21,068 nt of DNA from QALR01 sp964466625 (GTDB taxonomy: Bacteria > Bacillota > Clostridia > Oscillospirales > CAG-272), in the NCBI GenBank assembly GCA_964466625.1, contig CAYXQF010000034.1:1-21068 (forward strand), in the 5' to 3' direction. The notes beneath the pieces were generated by a model, which was given only the letters and a program-made list of their open reading frames with translations, had not been told where the DNA came from and searched no databases. The position numbers and the translations under genes are program-made. Shown here piece after piece: positions 1 through 7,362 of the stretch (positions are counted from its first letter, which is position 1; each line of letters begins with the position of its first letter).

Positions 1-317
1 CGTCTAACGATCGAGCTTTTTTCCGCACGAAATCGCGCCGCAAATTCCTGCACGCGCGCATAATGCGTTTTTTTCTCCGCTTCCATCGTGGGAGAGGTCG
101 CATCATAGCCATGAAGAAGACCGAGCACCATGAGCGATGCGCTGACCGTACCGCAGACCTCGCGCATACGTCCCATGCCGCCCCCAAAGGAAGACGCCAT
201 CAGCATCGCCGTTTTTTCGTCAAGTCCCGTAAGATCGGAAAAAGCAAGCAACACTGCCTGCGAACAGTTATAGCCTTTTAAGAAATTTTCTCTTGCCATA
301 TCAGCGCGATCTGCCAT
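1..317 (-). CDS. C_GCAxxG_C_C family probable redox protein, C-terminus cut by window edge
   Basis: This leftward reading frame is open from an ATG at 315-317 to the window edge, giving the first 105 residues. A G-rich stretch just upstream can act as ribosome binding site. The N-terminal GYNCSQAVLLAF (Cys18) followed by FGGGMGRMREVCG (Cys55) matches the C_GCAxxG_C_C family (PF09719), small proteins of about 140 residues with four conserved cysteines, thought to be redox active. No precise reaction is established for the family. The first two cysteines are visible; the other two should lie beyond base 1. The usual CGAxxG motif is changed here to CGTVSA, so both small residues of the signature vary. 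The gene is divergent from the branching enzyme gene and has its own consensus promoter. Family assignment is fairly secure, function is not. Confidence 0.8.
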   Translation of the reverse strand, partial: MADRADMARENFLKGYNCSQAVLLAFSDLTGLDEKTAMLMASSFGGGMGRMREVCGTVSASLMVLGLLHGYDATSPTMEAEKKTHYARVQEFAARFRAEKSSIVR

Positions 318-350
318 AAACCCCCCATGATTTGCATTTCTTTACAGAAA

Positions 351-379
351 ATTATAGCACCCGAAGCGCTTTCTGTCAA
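351..379 (-). promoter_or_regulatory. sigma-A promoter of the C_GCAxxG_C_C gene
   Basis: On the minus strand TTGACA (374-379) and TATAAT (351-356) are both perfect matches to the consensus with a 17-base spacer. The promoter lies 34 bases before the start codon. Confidence 0.85.
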
Positions 380-408
380 GAAATCATGGATTTTTTACAT
401 TTTGCCCA

Positions 409-438
409 TAGACATTTCCCTGCATAATGTTGTATAAT
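409..438 (+). promoter_or_regulatory. sigma-A promoter of the branching enzyme gene
   Basis: TATAAT at 433-438 is a perfect -10 box. The -35 box TAGACA at 409-414 is one mismatch from consensus, with an 18-base spacer. The start codon follows 45 bases later. The promoter is back to back with the one of the leftward gene. Confidence 0.7.
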
Positions 439-483
439 AAAAGTATGGAATCAAAAAACTTAAAAGAAAGGTAAGGCAGGCTT

Positions 484-2481
484 ATGTATAAGATTTTGGA
501 ACTCAATCCTCAACTCGAACCCTTTGCGTCATATATTGATAAGCGAATGGAGCTTTATAAAGCGACCAAGAAAACGTTGCTCACCAAAACAAAAACACTC
601 TGTGATTTTGCCAATGCGCATGAATATTTCGGTTTCCATCATGTAAACGGCGGTTGGTACTATCGCGAATGGGCGCCCGAAGCGCATTCGCTGTATCTTA
701 CAGGTGATTTCAACGGCTGGAACAGAGAATCCCACCCACTCACACGCTTGGAAAGCGGAAACTGGGAAATTTTTCTTGCGAGTGATGAAGCGCTTTGGGA
801 AGGTTGCAAAGTGAAAGTCGTTGTGAACTCCAACATCGGCAAAAATGACCGCATTCCGCTTTATGCGCGCCGCGTCGTGCAAGATCCCCAAACGACCTCT
901 TGGTGCGCAGAGATCGTTGACGATGCAAAAGCTTTCAAGTGGACGGACGAAGACTTTGTTGGTGATGATAAGCTTTTCATTTATGAAGCGCACATCGGTA
1001 TGTCCGCAGAGGAAGGCAAGGTCAATACCTATCGCGATTTTGCAGACAACGTTCTGCCTCGCATCAAAAAAGCAGGCTATAACACCATTCAGTTGATGGC
1101 GATCATGGAACACCCTTACTACGGCAGCTTTGGTTATCAGGTTTCCAATTTCTATGCCGCGTCCAGCTGGTTTGGCGAACCCAAGGAACTCAAACGCCTT
1201 GTAAATAAAGCACATAAAATGGGAATTCGTGTCCTGCTTGACCTCGTTCACTCTCACGCCGTGAAAAACCATGACGAGGGTATCAATATGTTCGACGGCA
1301 CGGTCTGGCAATTTTTCCATGACGGCATGAAAGGCGAACACCCTGCGTGGGGTACCAAATGCTTTAACTACGGTCATCATGGGGTACTTCATTTCTTGCT
1401 TTCCAACTTAAAATTCTGGCTCACAGAATATCATTTCGACGGTTTCCGTTTTGACGGTATCACCTCCATGCTCTATCATGATCACGGTCTTGGCGTCAGC
1501 TTTGACAATGACAACAAATATTTCTCTGAAAATACACATACGGAAGCGATCACCTATCTCCAACTTGCCAACGAGCTGATCCGCGAGGTAAAGCCAAGTG
1601 CAATCACCGTTGCGGAAGATATGTCGGGTATGCCCGGCATGTGCTTGCCGATCGAGGACGGCGGCATCGGTTTTGATTACCGCCTTGGCATGGGACTTCC
1701 CGATATGTGGATCCGTACTGTCAAAGAAAAGACAGAGTATGAATGGGAGCTCGGCAAAATGTGGGGCGATATGTGTCTGCGCCGTCCGGGTGAAAACACC
1801 GTCGCTTACGTGGAAAGTCACGACCAGGCACTTGTCGGGGACAAAACGATGATCTTCCGACTTGCCGACGCCGCCATGTATACCGATATGGAAAAATTGT
1901 GTCATAATCCCGTCATTGACCGCACCATCGCGCTACATAAGATGATCCGTCTTTTCACGCTTGCCGCAGGTGGCGAAGGATATCTTAACTTCATGGGCAA
2001 TGAATTCGGACACCCCGAATGGATCGACTTCCCTCGCGAGGGCAACGATTGGAGCTTCCACTATTGCCGCCGCCAATGGAGTCTTGTGGAAAACGATCTT
2101 CTGAAATATCAGTGGCTTGGTGAATTTGATCACGATATGATCAAGACCGCCAAGAAGAACGAGCTCTTTGCACAAAGAATGGGCGATCTTCGTTTGATCC
2201 ATGAAGAAAAGAAGCTTCTCGTTTTCTATCGAAACGGTTTGCTTTTCGCCTTCAATTTCCACCCGACAGAATCTTACACGAATGTTCTCGTACCGCTTCC
2301 GAATAACGCAGATTACACCGTGGTGCTTTCCTCCGATGATGAAAAGTTCGGCGGTTGGAATCGCATTGAGCACATCAAATACCCTGCCAAACGCTTTGAA
2401 AATAATTATTTTACAGAGCTTTATCTGCCTGCGCATACAGCCGTTGTGCTGAAAGAAGGCAGAATCCGCAAAAGAAAATAA
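484..2481 (+). CDS. glgB: 1,4-alpha-glucan branching enzyme, eukaryotic-type GH13_8
   Basis: The enzyme cuts an alpha-1,4 glucan chain and rejoins it by an alpha-1,6 link, making branches in glycogen in the cytoplasm. The 665-residue protein has an N-terminal CBM48-like sandwich (about 50-145, with REWAPEAHSLYLTGDFNGWN), a GH13 (beta/alpha)8 barrel (about 165-540) and a C-terminal beta domain. The catalytic triad is visible: nucleophile Asp324 in DGFRFDG, acid/base Glu378 in VAEDMSG and Asp447 in VESHDQ. The stretches YYGSFGYQVSNFYAASSWFG and FDGFRFDGITSMLYHDHGLG closely resemble human GBE1 and plant enzymes, placing it in GH13_8, not in the GH13_9 group typical of bacterial GlgB. An AGG-rich region precedes the ATG. 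It stands alone between its promoter and terminator; no glgC, glgA or glgP is beside it. Confidence 0.93.
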   Translation: MYKILELNPQLEPFASYIDKRMELYKATKKTLLTKTKTLCDFANAHEYFGFHHVNGGWYYREWAPEAHSLYLTGDFNGWNRESHPLTRLESGNWEIFLASDEALWEGCKVKVVVNSNIGKNDRIPLYARRVVQDPQTTSWCAEIVDDAKAFKWTDEDFVGDDKLFIYEAHIGMSAEEGKVNTYRDFADNVLPRIKKAGYNTIQLMAIMEHPYYGSFGYQVSNFYAASSWFGEPKELKRLVNKAHKMGIRVLLDLVHSHAVKNHDEGINMFDGTVWQFFHDGMKGEHPAWGTKCFNYGHHGVLHFLLSNLKFWLTEYHFDGFRFDGITSMLYHDHGLGVSFDNDNKYFSENTHTEAITYLQLANELIREVKPSAITVAEDMSGMPGMCLPIEDGGIGFDYRLGMGLPDMWIRTVKEKTEYEWELGKMWGDMCLRRPGENTVAYVESHDQALVGDKTMIFRLADAAMYTDMEKLCHNPVIDRTIALHKMIRLFTLAAGGEGYLNFMGNEFGHPEWIDFPREGNDWSFHYCRRQWSLVENDLLKYQWLGEFDHDMIKTAKKNELFAQRMGDLRLIHEEKKLLVFYRNGLLFAFNFHPTESYTNVLVPLPNNADYTVVLSSDDEKFGGWNRIEHIKYPAKRFENNYFTELYLPAHTAVVLKEGRIRKRK

Positions 2482-2489
2482 GTGATTTT

Positions 2490-2525
2490 ATGACGGCTTG
2501 CAAAAAAGCAAGCCGTCATTTTTCT
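2490..2525 (+). terminator. intrinsic terminator after glgB
   Basis: A perfect stem of about 12 bp (2490-2501 with 2508-2519) around an A6 loop is followed by a T-rich tail. It separates glgB from the GH130 unit. Confidence 0.9.
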
Positions 2526-2550
2526 TTTTGCGCAAAATACGACAAAAAGA

Positions 2551-2580
2551 TTGACATTCGCTTGCTTTCTATGGTAGAAT
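2551..2580 (+). promoter_or_regulatory. sigma-A promoter of the GH130-HAD unit
   Basis: TTGACA (2551-2556) and TAGAAT (2575-2580) are 18 bases apart. A TGG directly before the -10 box gives an extended -10. Confidence 0.8.
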
Positions 2581-2617
2581 ATCTTTGACTAAAATACATT
2601 TTTGGGAGGAAATAAAA

Positions 2618-3643
2618 ATGCCCAGACAGTTTAAACCCGTTGATGAATCTCTGTTTAAAACAGAACCCTGCATTACCCGTTATCCCGAAACCATTCTTTC
2701 CCGTAAAGACGTTCCCTATCGTTCCGCACTTACCTTCAATGCGGGCGTTTTGAAGCGTGAAAACGGCGAATACGTAATGATCTTCCGCAATGATATCGGT
2801 GATTATGACAAACAGATCCTCGAAGGCACCAACCTTGGTCTTGCTTTCTCCAAAGACGGTATCCATTGGAACGTTGATCCCGAACCTTGCTTCGCCATGA
2901 AAGACGATGAGATCATGCGCGTATACGATCCTCGTATCACCGAAATTGACGGTGAATACTGCATGTGCTTTGCTGTTGACACCAAGCACGGTGTTTGCGG
3001 CGGTATGGCAACCACAAAAGACCTCAAAAATTTTGACGTCAAATCCATTTCCGTTCCCGAAAATCGTAACATGGTTCTTTTCCCTGAAAAGATTAATGGC
3101 AAATACGTTCGTTTGGAACGTCCCATGCCCGTATATTCCCGCGGCGGCGACGTTTTCGATATTTGGATCTCTGAATCTCCCGACCTTGTTTACTGGGGCA
3201 ATTCCAAGCTCGTGATGGGCGTGGAAGACGTACCTTACTGCAATGACAAGATCGGTCCCGGTGCGCCCCCGATCAAAACCGATAAGGGTTGGCTTATCAT
3301 TTTCCACTCCGTTGACGTAGATCCGAATCGCGGCAAAAACGGCTGGGAAAAAGCTTGGAAAAAGCGCTACGTTATCGGCATCGCGCTTCTCGACCTCGAA
3401 GATCCGTCCAAGGTGATCGGTATGTCGAAAAAACCGCTCATGGTTCCCGAAGGCTATTGGGAATTGGAAGAAGGTATGCGAACCAACGCACTCTTCCCCT
3501 GCGGTATGCTTCTTGAAGATGACAATACCGTTCGTATCTATTATAGCGCAGGCGATGCGATCGTAAGAATGGCAACAGCAAAGCTTGACGATCTTCTCGC
3601 GCTCTGCACCGAACCCAGACAGTATGAAAAAACCGAAGGTTAA
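2618..3643 (+). CDS. GH130 family glycoside phosphorylase (beta-mannoside type)
   Basis: GH130 enzymes mostly use phosphate to split beta-mannosides, releasing mannose 1-phosphate; some members are hydrolases. The 341-residue protein has the family's five-bladed propeller pattern: FRND at 56-59, the hallmark VYDPRIT with the presumed catalytic proton donor Asp104, RLERPMP at 165-171, and KIGPGAPPIKTDKGWLIIFH at 211-230. I chose the ATG at 2618 because GGGAGG lies eight bases upstream; an ATG at 2585 in the same frame has no such site and would start inside the leader. There is no signal peptide, so it acts in the cytoplasm on imported or internally released disaccharides. Only 11 bases separate it from the HAD gene, so they are one operon. 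The exact acceptor sugar (glucose, mannose or GlcNAc) cannot be told from sequence alone. Confidence 0.9.
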   Translation: MPRQFKPVDESLFKTEPCITRYPETILSRKDVPYRSALTFNAGVLKRENGEYVMIFRNDIGDYDKQILEGTNLGLAFSKDGIHWNVDPEPCFAMKDDEIMRVYDPRITEIDGEYCMCFAVDTKHGVCGGMATTKDLKNFDVKSISVPENRNMVLFPEKINGKYVRLERPMPVYSRGGDVFDIWISESPDLVYWGNSKLVMGVEDVPYCNDKIGPGAPPIKTDKGWLIIFHSVDVDPNRGKNGWEKAWKKRYVIGIALLDLEDPSKVIGMSKKPLMVPEGYWELEEGMRTNALFPCGMLLEDDNTVRIYYSAGDAIVRMATAKLDDLLALCTEPRQYEKTEG

Positions 3644-3654
3644 GGAGCTCTGTC

Positions 3655-4605
3655 ATGGTAAAATTTATTGAAAACGGTTCTCCGTCTGTTGTCGGCGCGT
3701 TCGGCGAAAGAGAAATCCTTTACGCGTTCCACGACATCGACGGCACACATTCCCTTATTCGTGATTGGCCGCCCGTCATGAGTATCGTACTCGATTACGT
3801 ATCGAACGGCGGCGTTCCCGAAGGCTATGACAGCGATGAAAACGTGAAAAAGCTCGTTTCTCTCGCAGGTACAAAGCCCCTTCCCGAAACAGATAGCTTC
3901 TGTATCGAATCCGCAGGTCTTTCCGCTTTGACACAGATGGAATGGTCTATCCGCCGTGCCATCGATGCAGGTCACATTGACATTCCTTGTGACAAAGAAG
4001 AAAACCGCGTAAAGATCGAAATGATCCGAAAAGGTGAAGAAATCTTTGAAACACCTGACACCCCTGAAATGACCGAATTTCTTACGGTACACACCCCCCG
4101 TCTTTTCAAGTTCTATGAAAAGGTGCTCAACGGTTTCTGCCGTGATAAAAATCTGGAGCTTGCGAAAACCGATCCTGACCGTTTCATCGTAGACGGCTCT
4201 AAAGAATTTTTGGCATATCTCCATGAACATGGTGTGAAAAACTATTTTGTGACAGGCGCCGTTGTGGAAAAAGGCATGGGTATGCACGAAGAAGTAGAAA
4301 CACTCGGTTTTGAGATCGGTGAGGGCAAGATCATTGAGGATCTGATCGGTTCCACATGGACAGACAAGATCCCGAAAGATCAGATCATGGAAAAGCTTCT
4401 TGTGACCCTCGGCGCGGACGGTAAAAACGTCCTTGTCATCGGTGATGGCAGAAGTGAAATTTCCGCAGGCGTGAAAATGGGCGCACTTTGTGTCAGCCGC
4501 CTTGAGAAAAATGACACCTTCCGTCGCAATCTTCACAAACAGCTTGGCACGAATATTCTCGTGGAAAGCTATCATGAGGAAGATTTCAAGAGCTTGATGA
4601 AATAA
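3655..4605 (+). CDS. HAD superfamily hydrolase with large cap, partner of GH130
   Basis: This 316-residue protein carries the HAD phosphatase/phosphomutase motifs: DIDGT (Asp27 nucleophile, Asp29 acid/base), Thr200 in YFVTG as motif II, Lys238 as likely motif III, and GDGRSE at 263-268 as motif IV. About 170 residues lie between motifs I and II, a large cap insert that usually sets substrate choice. It starts 11 bases after the GH130 stop with an AGGAG ribosome binding site, so the two are co-transcribed. As GH130 makes a sugar 1-phosphate, this enzyme may remove or move that phosphate; that is inference from position. No close named family was recognised. No membrane segment or signal peptide is seen. 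Confidence 0.78.
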   Translation: MVKFIENGSPSVVGAFGEREILYAFHDIDGTHSLIRDWPPVMSIVLDYVSNGGVPEGYDSDENVKKLVSLAGTKPLPETDSFCIESAGLSALTQMEWSIRRAIDAGHIDIPCDKEENRVKIEMIRKGEEIFETPDTPEMTEFLTVHTPRLFKFYEKVLNGFCRDKNLELAKTDPDRFIVDGSKEFLAYLHEHGVKNYFVTGAVVEKGMGMHEEVETLGFEIGEGKIIEDLIGSTWTDKIPKDQIMEKLLVTLGADGKNVLVIGDGRSEISAGVKMGALCVSRLEKNDTFRRNLHKQLGTNILVESYHEEDFKSLMK

Positions 4606-4653
4606 ATCCATTGCTCCCTACCGCACCCAGCATAGCAAACAGGTAAAAAAATG

Positions 4654-4686
4654 AAAAGCGACAGCACGTTTGCTGTCGCTTTTTTG
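4654..4686 (+). terminator. intrinsic terminator after the GH130-HAD unit
   Basis: The stem AGCGACAGCA / TGCTGTCGCT (4657-4666 and 4671-4680) with a 4-base loop is followed by T6. Confidence 0.9.
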
Positions 4687-4696
4687 CACCCATCTC

Positions 4697-4725
4697 TTGC
4701 GAAAAAATGAAAAATATGATATCCT
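4697..4725 (+). promoter_or_regulatory. possible promoter of tdk-udk
   Basis: TTGCGA (4697-4702) and TATCCT (4720-4725) are 17 bases apart. Both boxes are imperfect and the -10 could also be the later TATACA near 4726. A promoter is expected here because a terminator lies just upstream. Confidence 0.35.
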
Positions 4726-4770
4726 TATACATAAGAACAAAAGACATTTTCCGCATAAGAAAGGATAGAC

Positions 4771-5361
4771 ATGGCAAAATTATATTTCAAGTACGGAGCG
4801 ATGGGCTCCTCCAAAACAGCAAACGCACTGATCACAAAATTCAATTATGAAGAGCGCGGCATGAAAGTATGGCTGATCAAGCCGGCTATCGATAAGCGCG
4901 ACGGCGCTGACATTGTGCGTTCTCGCATCGGGCTTCATGAAAAAGCTTACGTCGTATCGCCCGACACCGATATCTATCAAACGTTTCAAGATCATCGCGA
5001 TTGCCACGTTATCATCGCGGATGAATGTCAATTTTTCACAGCGAAACAAATCGATGAATTGCGTCAAATCGTTGATGAATTTGAAGTTCCCGTTCTCTGC
5101 TTTGGCCTTCGTACCGATTTTGTGACAAATCTTTTTGAAGGCAGCCGCAGACTTTTTGAAGTCGCGGATTCCATTACAGAAACAAAAACCATCTGTGCTT
5201 GCGGCAAAAAAGCGATCGTCAATGCCAGAATCGATAGCGATGGAAACGTCATCACCACAGGCGGTCAGATTCTTCTCGGCGGCAATGACGCGTATATTGC
5301 CATGTGTCACAGCTGTTGGGTAAAAGCACAGAAAAAAACGGAAAGTGAGGATACGCCATGA
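4771..5361 (+). CDS. tdk: thymidine kinase (TK1-like, type II)
   Basis: It phosphorylates thymidine with ATP in pyrimidine salvage. The 196-residue length fits bacterial TK1-like enzymes. Visible motifs are the P-loop GAMGSSKT (9-16), DECQF (84-88) with Glu85 as the presumed catalytic base, and a zinc site formed by Cys142/Cys144 in CACG and Cys179/Cys182 in CHSC. An AAGGATAG ribosome binding site precedes the ATG. Its stop codon overlaps the udk start by four bases, so the two are translationally coupled, a salvage pair for thymidine and uridine/cytidine. Confidence 0.95.
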   Translation: MAKLYFKYGAMGSSKTANALITKFNYEERGMKVWLIKPAIDKRDGADIVRSRIGLHEKAYVVSPDTDIYQTFQDHRDCHVIIADECQFFTAKQIDELRQIVDEFEVPVLCFGLRTDFVTNLFEGSRRLFEVADSITETKTICACGKKAIVNARIDSDGNVITTGGQILLGGNDAYIAMCHSCWVKAQKKTESEDTP

Positions 5362-5990
5362 AGCATGACAACATCATGATCATCGGTGTTGCAGGAGGCA
5401 CGGGCAGTGGCAAAACAACGCTCGCAAAGCACATCGCCGACGCATTTGGCGATCTTGTGACTGTGATCACACATGACAGCTATTATCGCGCGCAAAATGA
5501 AAAAACTTTTGAGGAACGCTGTCAGCAAAATTACGATCACCCCGATGCTTTTGAAACAGAGCTTCTTCGTCATCATTTGGATATGCTCGCGGAAGGAAAA
5601 CCTGTGGACGTTCCCTGCTATGACTACACCACGCACAACCGCTCCGACCGCACCGTAAAGGCAGAACCGCGAAAGGTGATCGTTTTGGAAGGGATCCTTA
5701 TCTTTTCCGACAAGGAACTGCGCGACCGCATGGATCTCAAAATCTTTGTGGATACCGATGCAGACGAGAGAATTTTGCGCCGTATCAAGCGCGATATGGA
5801 AGAACGCGGACGCTCGCTCGAATCCGTTATTTCGCAGTATCTGGACACCGTAAAACCTATGCATGAAGCATTCGTAGAGCCGTTCAAACGCTTTGCAGAC
5901 GTCATCATTCCCGGCGGCGGCTCCAATCCTGCGGCGGTGGATATGGTTCTCACACGCATTCGCAAACAGCTTGATTCGGAAATAGGATAA
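5358..5990 (+). CDS. udk: uridine kinase
   Basis: It phosphorylates uridine (and usually cytidine) with a nucleoside triphosphate, feeding salvage of pyrimidines. The 210-residue protein has a P-loop GGTGSGKTT near its N-terminus, the substrate segment THDSYYR, the NYDHPDAF motif, and the late RRIKRDMEERGR lid region, all typical of the uridine kinase/phosphoribulokinase family. The length equals that of E. coli Udk. It starts at ATGA overlapping the tdk stop, so it is the second gene of that operon. A terminator follows three bases after the stop. Confidence 0.95.
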   Translation: MKHDNIMIIGVAGGTGSGKTTLAKHIADAFGDLVTVITHDSYYRAQNEKTFEERCQQNYDHPDAFETELLRHHLDMLAEGKPVDVPCYDYTTHNRSDRTVKAEPRKVIVLEGILIFSDKELRDRMDLKIFVDTDADERILRRIKRDMEERGRSLESVISQYLDTVKPMHEAFVEPFKRFADVIIPGGGSNPAAVDMVLTRIRKQLDSEIG

Positions 5991-5992
5991 GA

Positions 5993-6016
5993 AAAAGCGG
6001 GCAAATGCCCGCTTTT
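5993..6016. terminator. bidirectional terminator between udk and the RNase-like gene
   Basis: The stem AAAAGCGGGC / GCCCGCTTTT with a 4-base loop has an A tract on one side and a T tract on the other, so it can end transcription from both converging genes. It ends one base from the stop codon of the leftward gene. Confidence 0.88.
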
Positions 6017-6017
6017 A

Positions 6018-7247
6018 TTATGCCGCCAAACGTTCGCCCCACATAAAGAGCCCTCTTTTGGTATCCACATAAGGAAGATACGCCGCTTGCGGAAGTTTTT
6101 CAGAAAGATGATCGAAAACAGTGGGAACATAAGGCGTGGGATTATAATTTTCATTGCTGGAGATTTCTCCGCCGCCCGTGATATTGCCAAACATCGCTCC
6201 CCAGCCGCCATAATAGTTCAGATATTCCTGAAAATCATTGTAGTGATTATAGGTATAAAAAACGAATTTTTCATTCGGATCAATGATGGCATCACCGTTT
6301 TTATCATAGCGTGTGTAAACGATGCGTGCCGCGCCGCGGGTAATGGTCTTGCCATCGTTATAAATTTTCACGGTATAGCGAGGATCACAATCAGTACCTG
6401 TTGTGCCGATGTCGATCTCATAATAAGAAAGCTCACCGCCGCAACCGCTGATATCAGGAAGCACAGGCTCATAAGGATATTTCTCAGTGTTTCCGCTAAA
6501 CTCCGTGTGATTGAGGCGCAAATATTCACCCCAGATGCTGTTTTCAGGCTCCATATTTTTCCCTTTCACATAGTTGGCAGGAACGTCACCGAAGGCATAA
6601 ACATATGCCGCCACTTCTTCAAGCGTGATATAACCGCCGCCGCGATAGATGCGGAAAACTTCTTCCCCATAAGCGTCCACAACAACGTAAGTATTCTCAT
6701 CAAGATATCTTGTTTCTTCGTTGCGGATATAAACACCGCTTTTTTGCGGACGATAGACGGAAAGCATCGGTGCCTGATCGGGAACGGTGAGTTCCCCCGA
6801 AAGAAGCCCCAAGCGAGAACGCTCACAAGCGTCCGTGTAGCTGTCCGCAGGTGAATAGTCTTCATAAAAAGCCGCTCTTTCCACGTCGTCCATGGTGTCG
6901 GGATCGTTTTCGATCACGATAATGCGGATCGCATCAGAGAAATTACCGCAGGAAACAGTCATCGTCGTTTTACCGACGGCAAGTGCTGTCACGCAGCCAT
7001 TCTTGTCCACCAAAACAGCCGTCCCGGTAGCCGCAAATCGCAATTTCGCATTGTTGATTTCATCAGCACTCGTTCGAATCTGCACCGACGTCCCCACTTC
7101 AAGTGTCAGCTCTTCCCCATTCAAAATGGTAAGCTCGCTCAGATCATTCGGCACACTGTTTATGAAAATATAGACCATTGCCAAAACCGCAATCAAAACG
7201 GAAACGGCACTGCAAACGATCTTTTTATTTTTACTGAATTTCGTCAT
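6018..7247 (-). CDS. secreted or membrane-anchored protein with Ig-like (Big_2) and barnase-like ribonuclease domains
   Basis: This 409-residue protein starts with a basic stretch and one hydrophobic segment (about 11-30), a signal anchor or uncleaved signal, with no lipobox. Residues about 36-113 look like a bacterial Ig-like (Big_2) domain. Residues about 205-343 match the barnase layout: an N-terminal helix ending in PANYV (223-227), then YYEIDIG with Glu277 at the place of the barnase general base Glu73, Arg304 and Arg308 spaced like Arg83/Arg87 in RIVY, and His335 in NHYNDF where barnase has the general acid His102 in DHYQTF. Between Arg308 and His335 sits DKNGDAIIDPNE (315-326), a canonical 12-residue EF-hand-type loop. 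No barstar-like inhibitor gene is beside it. The fold assignment is my own motif alignment, and RNase activity is inferred. It is separated from pflA by a terminator. Confidence 0.65.
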   Translation of the reverse strand: MTKFSKNKKIVCSAVSVLIAVLAMVYIFINSVPNDLSELTILNGEELTLEVGTSVQIRTSADEINNAKLRFAATGTAVLVDKNGCVTALAVGKTTMTVSCGNFSDAIRIIVIENDPDTMDDVERAAFYEDYSPADSYTDACERSRLGLLSGELTVPDQAPMLSVYRPQKSGVYIRNEETRYLDENTYVVVDAYGEEVFRIYRGGGYITLEEVAAYVYAFGDVPANYVKGKNMEPENSIWGEYLRLNHTEFSGNTEKYPYEPVLPDISGCGGELSYYEIDIGTTGTDCDPRYTVKIYNDGKTITRGAARIVYTRYDKNGDAIIDPNEKFVFYTYNHYNDFQEYLNYYGGWGAMFGNITGGGEISSNENYNPTPYVPTVFDHLSEKLPQAAYLPYVDTKRGLFMWGERLAA

Positions 7248-7281
7248 ATTTCGTCATCTTCCTTTCCCAAGGTTCCCTTTT

Positions 7282-7311
7282 ATTTTACATCATAAACCAC
7301 ATCGCCGTCAA
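7282..7311 (-). promoter_or_regulatory. likely promoter of the RNase-like gene
   Basis: On the minus strand TTGACG (7306-7311) and TAAAAT (7282-7287) are separated by 18 bases, directly after the pflA terminator. Confidence 0.5.
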
Positions 7312-7321
7312 GCCGTTCATG

Positions 7322-7356
7322 AAAAAAACACCCTTTCGCAAAAAACGAAAGGGTGA
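7322..7356 (-). terminator. intrinsic terminator after pflBA
   Basis: Read on the minus strand, a 10-bp stem (7346-7355 with 7329-7338) is followed by T7. The loop is T-rich. It ends the pflB-pflA unit. Confidence 0.88.
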
Positions 7357-7362
7357 AATTTT

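Noticed and set aside
63..281. A 72-codon plus-strand frame near the left edge
   Set aside because: It is antisense to the C_GCAxxG_C_C gene, with an Arg/His-rich translation and no ribosome binding site.
3640..4611. A 323-codon open frame opposite the HAD gene
   Set aside because: It is antisense to a gene with intact HAD motifs and starts inside the downstream intergenic region with no ribosome binding site.
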